Shown: positions 41,967-48,523 of the stretch, piece after piece
How positions within the stretch are numbered: position 1 is the stretch's first letter
Layout of the letters: each line of letters opens with the position of its first letter
Origin: Lysobacter sp. yr284
Lineage (GTDB): Bacteria > Pseudomonadota > Gammaproteobacteria > Xanthomonadales > Xanthomonadaceae
NCBI RefSeq assembly: GCF_900107375.1
Contig: NZ_FNPT01000001.1
Location: forward strand, 1 to 64,000
Direction of reading: 5' to 3'
DNA length: 64,000 nucleotides
The notes under the pieces: generated by a model
What the model was told of the DNA's origin: nothing
What the model saw: the letters and a program-made list of their open reading frames with translations, nothing else
The model's database searches: none
Program-made: the position numbers and the translations under genes

Positions 41967-42507
41967 CGCCGCGCTCCGGCACGCGCAACGACGCGCTCGC
42001 CGCGAGGATCGCGGAAGACGGAAGGCGAAAAGCGGAAACCAAGCGTCGCGCAAGCCGCGCGTGGGAATGCGTTCAAGGGGCACCTGCAGGCTCTGGGGTC
42101 GAGAGCTTGCGGGCGCGAACGCCGGCTGGCCGGAAATGGACGAGCCGTGAGTACGTCGTCCGTGTGAGGAGGAATTATGCCACTTGCGCGAGTCCGGGCA
42201 AGCGCTTGCGCGCCACGCGCGAGATGAACGAAACCGCGCGCACGGCCACGCGCGCAGCTACGCCGAACCCGGCCGCGGGTTCAAGCCGTCGCGATGCGAT
42301 AGGCATCACAGCCGGACAAATCCGCTTTGCGACTCGCATCACGCCGCTGTGCGCGATGCAGCCAGCCCGGCATGCCACCGCAAACCGTCGCGCTGGCCGC
42401 GATCGACCCGCACCGGCCCGACGGCGCCAACCGCGGCGGCTGTCGTCAGGCCCGCGATTCGCCGTGCCTGCGCTTGTGCTGCGCGCACCGCCGCAGCCGC
42501 ATGCCGT
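41967..42507. other. Region upstream of entC, no gene recognised
   Basis: About 540 bp. Frames that cross it are short or rich in Arg/Ala and match nothing I know. It should carry the promoter of the siderophore operon. A short dyad GATGC-N5-GCATC at 42293-42307 is the only symmetric element noted, and it does not fit the Fur consensus. Confidence 0.5.
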
Positions 42508-42894
42508 TCATGCCGCCAGCCAGCGCAACGCCCCACGCATCGCCACCGCCCCGGCCAGCGTGGCCAGCAGCGACGCGCCGACGTGCGCGGCCACGATCGC
42601 CCCGGCCCAGCCGTATTCGCCGCGCAGCAGCAGGCTGGAGGTCTCGGCCGAAAACGTCGAGAACGTGGTCAGGCCGCCGAGGAAACCGGTGGTCAGCGCC
42701 AGCCGCAACGCCAGCGGCAGGGTTTCGTACTGGGCGAACACCGCCATCGACAGGCCCATCAGCAGCCCGCCCAGGACGTTGGCGGCCAGGGTGCCCATCG
42801 GGAGGGTCGGGAACAACGGGTTCAGGGCCAGGCCGAGCCACCAGCGCAGCAACGCGCCCAGGCCCGCGCCGATGAAGATGCTCACAGCCGACAT
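42508..42894 (-). CDS. crcB: Fluoride exporter/channel CrcB
   Basis: A 128-residue inner-membrane protein with four transmembrane helices. The Fluc/CrcB signatures are GAGLGALLRWWL, GTLAANVLGG (conserved Asn) and TTGFLGGLTTFSTFS (the Phe/Ser/Thr ion track). It forms a dimeric channel that lets fluoride leave the cell. An in-frame GTG at 42903 stands 9 nt after AGGAG and may be the true start. The gene lies about 100 nt behind a fluoride riboswitch, which fits fluoride-induced expression. Confidence 0.95.
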   Translation of the reverse strand: MSAVSIFIGAGLGALLRWWLGLALNPLFPTLPMGTLAANVLGGLLMGLSMAVFAQYETLPLALRLALTTGFLGGLTTFSTFSAETSSLLLRGEYGWAGAIVAAHVGASLLATLAGAVAMRGALRWLAA

Positions 42895-42991
42895 GCCATC
42901 CACGCGCTCGGACTCCTCACGGTTTGCAAGGAGCGCGCGCGGCGGGCATCGACTGGACGGCGACACGCCTGCGCACCCGCGCTCCGGGGGT

Positions 42992-43062
42992 GGGCAGGCA
43001 TCATCAGCCTTGGCGGCGGTTCGCCTGTCGCGACAGGACCGGAGGAATGCCATCTCCGCCGG
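42992..43062 (-). ncRNA. Fluoride riboswitch (crcB motif)
   Basis: Read on the minus strand, this stretch holds the crcB motif elements in order: stem CGGAG/CTCCG closing the loop ATGGCATTC, a variable hairpin CCTGTC-GC-GACAGG, then AACCGCC, and GGCTGATGATGCC. The loop GGCAT (43051-43047) is complementary to the 3' ATGCC (43001-42997), the expected pseudoknot. Downstream, CTCCT (42933-42929) can pair with AGGAG (42917-42913), the likely ribosome-binding site of crcB. That suggests control of translation; this last step is inference. Confidence 0.85.
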
Positions 43063-43198
43063 CCATGCTACCGCAGCGGCAAATCCGCGAACAAGCGCGC
43101 GCCCGCGGCCGGCCGCGCGCGACCCGGGCCGCGCCTGCGGCAGGCAAAATCACGGCATCGCGGCCGCTCGGCAGCATGTCGAACTGAACGCGGCGCGC

Positions 43199-43220
43199 AA
43201 CCTTCCCACCCGGGAAGGTT
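43199..43220 (+). promoter_or_regulatory. CueR-like (MerR family) copper operator upstream of copL
   Basis: The dyad AACCTTCCC-ACCC-GGGAAGGTT has the same arms (ACCTTCC and GGAAGGT) as the E. coli CueR site before copA. The spacer between those arms is 6 nt here versus 7 nt there. It lies about 105 bp upstream of the copL start. The flanking -35 and -10 elements are weak. Confidence 0.65.
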
Positions 43221-43325
43221 CCACCATCGCCTGCGATTGCGTGCACAATGCGTTTCGTTCGTACGCGAGCCCGGTTCTCGCCGTCGTTCGCCGCTCCCAT
43301 CGCATCCACTGCCCTGCCCTCGCGC

Positions 43326-43769
43326 ATGTCCTTTCTTTCGCTGCTGCTGCGCCTGTCGCTGATCGTCGCGTTGAGCCTCAACGGCTACGCGTCGGCGGCG
43401 ATGATCGCCAGCGGCGGCCACGCGATGGGCCCGCGCATGGCGACGGCGCCCGCGCCCGCGGCGGACGAGGCGATGGCCGACTGCCACGACGGCATGGACA
43501 TGCCGGCGATGGCGCACGACGCCACGGCGAAGGGCCACCACGGCGGCGCCCCCGATTCCGCGCCGCCTCCCGGCGATCCGGCCGCCGCGCACGACGGCGA
43601 CTGCTGCGGCAAGTTCGCCTGCCAGTGCGATTGCCTGCAGGCGGCCAGCATCGCCCATGCGATCGTGCCGCTGCCGCCGCGCCTGGACGAGATCGCGCCG
43701 GCGCTGCCGAACGCGCACGCGCCGCCCAGCGGCGTGCTGAGCCTGCCGATCCGCCCACCCATCGCCTGA
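43326..43769 (+). CDS. copL: CopL-type metal-binding regulatory protein
   Basis: A 147-residue exported protein. The signal peptide (MSFLSLLLRLSLIVALSLNGYASA) is followed by a His/Met-rich region (GHAMGPRM, CHDGMDMPAMAHD, GHHGG) and the cysteine cluster DCCGKFACQCDCLQ, typical of CopL of xanthomonads. In Xanthomonas, copL precedes copAB and is needed for copper-induced expression. The same order is seen here. ATG 43326 gives a proper signal peptide; the longer frame from 43248 does not. Confidence 0.85.
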   Translation: MSFLSLLLRLSLIVALSLNGYASAAMIASGGHAMGPRMATAPAPAADEAMADCHDGMDMPAMAHDATAKGHHGGAPDSAPPPGDPAAAHDGDCCGKFACQCDCLQAASIAHAIVPLPPRLDEIAPALPNAHAPPSGVLSLPIRPPIA

Positions 43770-43940
43770 TTCGCGACCGCCGGCCCTGCGCCGGCCCACG
43801 GCCGTACGCGCCCGCGGCGAACGCCGCGCGCCGTCGTCCGTCCGCACGCGCGCGGCGCGGCCCACCGCCCGCCCGCGCATCGCTTGCCGCCAGAACGATC
43901 GCGGCGCTTCCCCCTCGCCGGCAACGGCACGGAAGGTCAA

Positions 43941-45761
43941 ATGAATTCACATATTCCCCCCTACGGCGCGCCGCTGGACCGCAGCCGCCGCCGCTTCGTC
44001 GCCGGCCTCGCCGCCGGCGGCGCCATCGCCGGCAGCGGCCTGTGGCGCGGCGCGTTCGCCGCGCCGATGGCGCACACCCCACGCGTTCTCAGCGGCACCG
44101 AATTCGATCTCGACATCGGCGCCACCCAGGTCAATTTCACCGGCCGCGTACGCCCGGCGGTGACCGTCAACGGCAGCCTGCCGGCACCGATCCTGCGCTG
44201 GCGCGAAGGCGACACCGTCACCCTGCGCGTGGCCAACCGCCTGCGCGAGGGCATGACCTCGATTCACTGGCACGGGCTGATCCTGCCGGCCAACATGGAC
44301 GGCGTGCCCGGCCTGAGCTTCGACGGCATCCGCCCGGGCGAGAGCTACGTCTATCGCTTCCGGGTCGGCCAATCCGGCACTTACTGGTATCACAGCCACT
44401 CGCTGTTCCAGGAACAGGCCGGCCTGTACGGCGCGATCGTGATCGACCCGCGCGAGCCGCATCCCTACCACTACGACCGCGAGCACGTGCTGCTGCTCTC
44501 GGACTGGACCGACCTGGAACCGGCCGCGCTGTTCCGCCGGCTCAAGCAGATGTCGAGTTACGACAACTACTACAAGCGCACCGTCGGCGACGCGCTGCGC
44601 GACGTGCGCGACAAGGGCCTGGCCGCGACCCTGCGCGACCGCGGCGAATGGGGGCGCATGCGCATGACCCCGACCGACCTGTCGGACGTCAACGGCCACA
44701 CCTATACCTATCTGCTGAACGGCGTCGCCCCCGCGGGCAACTGGACCGGCCTGTTCAAGCCCGGCGAGAAAGTGCTGCTGCGCTTCGTCAACGGCTCGGC
44801 GATGACCTACTTCGACGTGCGCATCCCCGGCCTGAAGATGACCGTGGTCGCCGCCGACGGCATGCCGGTGCATCCGGTCAGCGTCGACGAGTTCCGCATC
44901 GCCGTGGCCGAGACCTACGACGTCATCGTCGAACCCTCGGGCCAGGACGCCTACACGATCTTCTGCCAGGACAACGCCCGCACCGGCTACGTGCGCGGCA
45001 CCCTGGCGCTGCGCCCGGGTCTGGAAGCGGAAGTGCCGCGCACCGACCCGCGCCCGCTGCTGACCATGGAGGACATGGGCCACGGCGGCATGGGCGGGCA
45101 CGGCGGCCACGACATGTCGTCGATGAAGGGCATGGAAGGCGGTTGCGGCGGCAACATGGGCGGCGGCAAGGCCAAGGGCATGGAAGGCGGCTGCGGCGCG
45201 AACATGGGCGGCGGCAACGGCATGGCCGGCATGGACCACGGCGCCGGCGCGAAGCCCGGCGGCGACGAGCGCCTGATCGACATGCGCGCGATGAGCGTCT
45301 CGCCCAAGCTCGACGATCCCGGTATCGGCCTGCGCGGCAACGGCCGCAAGGTGCTGACCTACGCCGACCTGCACAGCGTGTTCCCCGACCCCGACGGCCG
45401 CGAGCCCGGCCGCGAGATCGAGCTGCACCTCACCGGCCACATGGAGAAGTTCGCCTGGTCCTTCGACGGACAGAAATTCATGGGCGCCGAGCCGATCCGG
45501 CTGACCTACGGCGAGCGCCTGCGCATCGTCCTGGTCAACGACACGATGATGACCCACCCGATCCACCTGCACGGCCTGTGGAGCGACGTGGAGAACGAGA
45601 AGCAGGAGTTCCAGGTGCGCAAGCACACCGTCGACATGCCGCCGGGGACGCGCCGCAGCTACCGCGTGCGCGCCGACGCGCTCGGCCGCTGGGCCTTCCA
45701 CTGCCACCTGCTCTACCACATGGAAGCGGGGATGATGCGCGAAGTGAGGGTCGAAGAATGA
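43941..45761 (+). CDS. copA: Copper-resistance multicopper oxidase CopA
   Basis: A 606-residue periplasmic multicopper oxidase. A twin-arginine signal (RSRRRFVAGLAAGGAIAGS) indicates folded export. Copper ligand motifs are HWHG (109-112) and HSH in YWYHSHS near the N-terminus, with HPIHLHG and HCHLLYHMEAGM at the C-terminus. Between the second and third domains is a Met/Gly/His-rich segment (GHGGMGGHGGHDM, MSSMKGMEGG repeated) that binds copper in the PcoA/CopA group. A GGAAGG ribosome-binding site precedes ATG 43941, and the upstream extension lacks the Tat context. The stop overlaps copB. Confidence 0.95.
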   Translation: MNSHIPPYGAPLDRSRRRFVAGLAAGGAIAGSGLWRGAFAAPMAHTPRVLSGTEFDLDIGATQVNFTGRVRPAVTVNGSLPAPILRWREGDTVTLRVANRLREGMTSIHWHGLILPANMDGVPGLSFDGIRPGESYVYRFRVGQSGTYWYHSHSLFQEQAGLYGAIVIDPREPHPYHYDREHVLLLSDWTDLEPAALFRRLKQMSSYDNYYKRTVGDALRDVRDKGLAATLRDRGEWGRMRMTPTDLSDVNGHTYTYLLNGVAPAGNWTGLFKPGEKVLLRFVNGSAMTYFDVRIPGLKMTVVAADGMPVHPVSVDEFRIAVAETYDVIVEPSGQDAYTIFCQDNARTGYVRGTLALRPGLEAEVPRTDPRPLLTMEDMGHGGMGGHGGHDMSSMKGMEGGCGGNMGGGKAKGMEGGCGANMGGGNGMAGMDHGAGAKPGGDERLIDMRAMSVSPKLDDPGIGLRGNGRKVLTYADLHSVFPDPDGREPGREIELHLTGHMEKFAWSFDGQKFMGAEPIRLTYGERLRIVLVNDTMMTHPIHLHGLWSDVENEKQEFQVRKHTVDMPPGTRRSYRVRADALGRWAFHCHLLYHMEAGMMREVRVEE

Positions 45762-46885
45762 AGACCACACCCCTCCTGCCCCGCTCCGCGCTGGCCCTGG
45801 CGCTGTCGTTCGCCGGCGTCGCCGGCGCGCAGCAGCACGATCACGCCGCGCACGCCGCGCACGCCGCGCACGCCGCGCACGCCGCGCACGCGGCCGACGC
45901 CGCGCCCGCGGCGACGATGGACCATTCGCGAATGCAGCATTCGCCGGCCGGCGGGCCCGCCAAGAAGACGCCGGCGAAGCAGGCCGCGGCGAAGGCGACC
46001 TCCGCGGACGACGCGCAGACGGACCATTCCACGATGGATCATTCCGGCCACTCCGCGCCGGCTGCCGCGCCTGCGTCGAAAGCGGCGATGGACCATTCGC
46101 AGATGGACCACTCCGGGATGGACCACTCGCAGATGGGCCACGGCGCCGCGCCGCGTGCCGACGCGGCGCAGCCGCCGCGCGAACCGATCCCGCCGCTCAC
46201 CGACGCCGACCGCACCGCCGCGTTCCCGCCGATCGGCCTGCACATGCAGCACGCGCCCGAGTTCGGCCGCATGGTGGTGTTCAACCGCCTGGAAGCGGTC
46301 GACGCCGACCACGGCAGCGCCCAGGCCTGGGAAGGCCAGGCCTGGTTCGGCAACGACACCGACCGCCTGTGGCTGCGCAGCGAAGGCGAGCGCGAGGACG
46401 GCCGCACCGAATCGGCCAACCTGGAGGCGCTGTACGGCCGCGCGATCTCGCCGTGGTGGGACGTGGTCGCCGGCGTGCGCCACGACTTCCGTCCCGAGCG
46501 CTCGCAGACCTGGGCCGCGTTCGGCCTGCAGGGGCTGTCGCCGTACAAGTTCGAGGTCTCCGCCACCGCCTACCTGGGCGAACGCGGGCAAAGCGCGCTC
46601 AACCTGGAAGCCGAGTACGAACTGCTGCTGACCAATCGCCTGATCCTGCAGCCGCTGGTCGAAGTCGAGTTCTACGGCAAGGACGATCCGCGCCGCGAAA
46701 CCGGCGCCGGCCTGAGCACCGCCGAGGCCGGCCTGCGCCTGCGCTACGAGTTCAGCCGCAAGTTCGCGCCGTACATCGGGGTGAGCTGGGAGCGCGCGTT
46801 CGGCGACACCGCCGACTACCGGCGCGCGCACGGCGAGCGGATCGAAGACACCCGCCTGGTCGCCGGCGTGCGGCTGTGGTTCTGA
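45758..46885 (+). CDS. copB: Copper-resistance outer-membrane protein CopB
   Basis: A 375-residue protein. After a signal peptide comes a long low-complexity metal-binding region (about 25-145) of HAA units and MDHS(Q/G/R)M repeats. The C-terminal 230 residues form the CopB/PcoB beta-barrel domain (FNRLEAVD, WEGQAWFGNDTDRLWLRSEGE, NLEALYGRAISPWWD, YIGVSWERAFGDTADYRR, GVRLWF). It sits in the outer membrane and works with CopA. The ATG overlaps the copA stop. Confidence 0.94.
   Translation: MKTTPLLPRSALALALSFAGVAGAQQHDHAAHAAHAAHAAHAAHAADAAPAATMDHSRMQHSPAGGPAKKTPAKQAAAKATSADDAQTDHSTMDHSGHSAPAAAPASKAAMDHSQMDHSGMDHSQMGHGAAPRADAAQPPREPIPPLTDADRTAAFPPIGLHMQHAPEFGRMVVFNRLEAVDADHGSAQAWEGQAWFGNDTDRLWLRSEGEREDGRTESANLEALYGRAISPWWDVVAGVRHDFRPERSQTWAAFGLQGLSPYKFEVSATAYLGERGQSALNLEAEYELLLTNRLILQPLVEVEFYGKDDPRRETGAGLSTAEAGLRLRYEFSRKFAPYIGVSWERAFGDTADYRRAHGERIEDTRLVAGVRLWF
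45842..45895 (+). repeat. 9-bp tandem repeat in copB (His-Ala-Ala units)
   Basis: Five perfect copies of CACGCCGCG (45842-45886) are followed by one variant copy (CACGCGGCC). They encode HAA repeats in the metal-binding N-terminal part of CopB. The 9-bp unit keeps the frame when copies are gained or lost. Confidence 0.9.
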
Positions 46886-46923
46886 AGGAGCGCAGCGATG
46901 AACGCATTGCTTAGAACCGGCCT

Positions 46924-47658
46924 GTGGCTGGCGGCGCGCTCTTGGGCGCGGGCGCGCTCGGCGCCGCGACGCTGTGGTCCGGCGTCTATGACGTCGGCGC
47001 CGACGCGCCGCACACGCGGTCGGTGTACGCCGTGCTCGAGTACGCGCGCGAGCGTTCGGTGGCGGCGCGCGCGGGCGCGCTGGCGGTGCCGGCCGATCTC
47101 GACGACGCCGAACGCGTGCGTCGCGGCGCCGGCAACTACGCGGCGATGTGCGCGGGCTGCCATCTGACCCCGGGCGCCGGCCCCAGCGAGTTGTCGCGCG
47201 GCCTGTATCCGGCGCCGCCGAACCTGTCGCAGCGCGAAGTCGATGCCGCGTCCGCGTTCTGGACGATCAAGCACGGCATCAAGGCCTCGGGCATGCCGGC
47301 CTGGGGCGGCAGCATGGACGACGCCCACCTGTGGGACCTGGTCGGCTTCCTCGGCCGGCTGCCCACGCTGGACGCGCAGGGCTATCGCGAACTGGTCGCG
47401 CGCAGCGACGGACATTCGCACGGCGGCGGCGAGGACGCGTCCGGGCATGGCGCCCTGGGCGGGCATGCGCACGACGGGCCTGCCGCGGGCGAAGGCCATG
47501 GCCACGACGCCGGCGATGGCGGCTCCGGCGACGGACCGGCGCATGCGCACGACGATGCGCATGCGCCCGAGCCGGACCGCGCCCGGCCCGATGCGCCCAC
47601 CGCGCCGCCCGCCGAGCGCGCGCACCGGCACGCCGACGGCCAACCGCACCAGCACTGA
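46924..47658 (+). CDS. Cytochrome c with His-rich tail (apparent 5' frameshift)
   Basis: From GTG 46924 the protein has 244 residues: a membrane/signal segment, a class I cytochrome c domain with CAGCH (76-80) and a later GMPAW methionine ligand, then a long His/Gly/Asp-rich tail (GHSHGGGEDASGHG, GHGHD, HAHDDAHA) ending HQH. It lies 38 nt after copB and probably belongs to the copper operon. The only good ribosome-binding site (GAAGGAG) precedes ATG 46898, which opens a typical signal peptide (MNALLRTGLWLAA) but in another frame. The gene is therefore either frameshifted, mis-sequenced, or initiated at the weak GTG. Confidence 0.8.
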   Translation: MAGGALLGAGALGAATLWSGVYDVGADAPHTRSVYAVLEYARERSVAARAGALAVPADLDDAERVRRGAGNYAAMCAGCHLTPGAGPSELSRGLYPAPPNLSQREVDAASAFWTIKHGIKASGMPAWGGSMDDAHLWDLVGFLGRLPTLDAQGYRELVARSDGHSHGGGEDASGHGALGGHAHDGPAAGEGHGHDAGDGGSGDGPAHAHDDAHAPEPDRARPDAPTAPPAERAHRHADGQPHQH

Positions 47659-47667
47659 CCCGACGAC

Positions 47668-47697
47668 GGCCGGCTCCGCTTCGCGGCGGAGCCGGCC
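47668..47697 (+). terminator. Hairpin after the copper operon
   Basis: A 12-bp perfect stem GGCCGGCTCCGC / GCGGAGCCGGCC with a 6-nt loop (TTCGCG), 9 nt after the cytochrome stop. There is no T tract, so it may be a weak terminator or a transcript-stabilising stem. Confidence 0.5.
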
Positions 47698-47931
47698 TGG
47701 CGGGATTGCGGCAAAGCCGAACCCAAGCGCCGCCCCGAAGGCCCTTCCACGCGCCACGACCGATCCCCGGCAACGCCGCGGTTGCGCTTCCAGCGGGCCC
47801 GAGTCCCGATCCTTCTGCGCTGGCGCGAAGACATTCGAACCCGCCGTTTCTCGATGCTTGCAGACCAGCGAACCCGTCGCCGCTCGCTCCGGTAGACGCC
47901 CTGCGGCCTCGCCGCTTGCCGCCGTCGTGGC

Positions 47932-47957
47932 AGGGCCTTCAGGCCCGATGCTTTTCC
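47932..47957 (+). repeat. Dispersed intergenic repeat, single arm
   Basis: CAGGGCCTTCAGGCCCGATG followed by CTTTTC matches the left arm of the full inverted repeat at 61423-61501. Only a degenerate partner (GCCCCGAAGGCCCTTCCAC) is found, about 200 bp to the left. Confidence 0.6.
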
Positions 47958-48084
47958 CCGGCTGCCGCGCACTCGCTGAACCGCGCACTGCGTCGCACTC
48001 CCCCGCCGCCGCGCTCGGCTTGGGCCGCTGCAAGCGCGCGGCTATGATGTCGCTGAAGCCATCATCGCGGCCGAGGAGCCAGCC

Positions 48085-48513
48085 ATGTCGATCAACTCCA
48101 AGGCCCGTCGCGACGCCAAGAAGCGCAAACTCGCCCGCGCCCGCCCGGTCGCGGCGGTGGGCGCCAGCATCGAGCCGCACGCCGAACTGCGCGACGCCCA
48201 GGGCCAGCTGCTCGGCGGCATCGTCCGTCGCGACGGCGAATGGACTCTCGGCCTGGGCGGCCGCATCGTCGGCGGCTCCGACAGCGCGGCGCGGGTGCTG
48301 GCCCTGCTCGAACGCGCCGCGTCGCTGCACCGGCGCGAAGGCCGCCAGGTCAACCTGGGCTGCTCCAGCGCGCTGCGCCGCGCCGCCGACCAGGAACTGG
48401 CCGAGCGCGGTCTGAGCTCCGAGCAGTTCCGCGAAGAGCTGGAGAAAGAGCTGGCGATCGACCCGCCGCCCGCGCTCAACGTCGTCGCCGACGCCGGCGG
48501 CGCACGCCACTGA
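48085..48513 (+). CDS. Conserved hypothetical protein
   Basis: A 142-residue soluble protein. The N-terminus is strongly basic (MSINSKARRDAKKRKLARAR). A small beta region follows (HAELRDAQGQLLGGIVRRDGEWTLGLGGRIVGGSDSA), then helices with a charged C-terminus. I do not recognise a named family. GAGGAG precedes the ATG by 8 nt. It converges with the hybrid kinase gene, 10 nt apart. The basic head suggests RNA or DNA contact, but that is only a guess. Confidence 0.7.
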   Translation: MSINSKARRDAKKRKLARARPVAAVGASIEPHAELRDAQGQLLGGIVRRDGEWTLGLGGRIVGGSDSAARVLALLERAASLHRREGRQVNLGCSSALRRAADQELAERGLSSEQFREELEKELAIDPPPALNVVADAGGARH

Positions 48514-48523
48514 ACCGCCGCCG

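Larger units (their letters stand above)
47659..48084. other. Intergenic region with hairpin and decayed repeat
   Basis: Holds a terminator-like hairpin just after the cytochrome gene and remnants of the dispersed inverted repeat: GAAGGCCCTTCCAC near 47739 and a clear arm near 47932. The remainder shows nothing recognisable. A 196-codon minus-strand frame here is explained by the repeat. Confidence 0.6.

Noticed and set aside
42293-42307. Dyad GATGC-N5-GCATC upstream of entC considered as a Fur box
   Set aside because: It does not fit the Fur consensus and lies more than 300 bp from the entC start; short GC-rich dyads are expected by chance here.
42184-43362. Plus-strand frame of about 390 codons across the crcB region
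   Set aside because: It runs antisense to crcB and its riboswitch and shows no recognisable domain.
45842-45895. Tandem repeats considered as a CRISPR array
   Set aside because: The units are 9 bp without spacers and lie in frame inside copB.
47382-47972. 196-codon minus-strand frame after the cytochrome gene
   Set aside because: Its translation contains the KASGLKALP signature of the dispersed repeat and overlaps the cytochrome gene; no family features.
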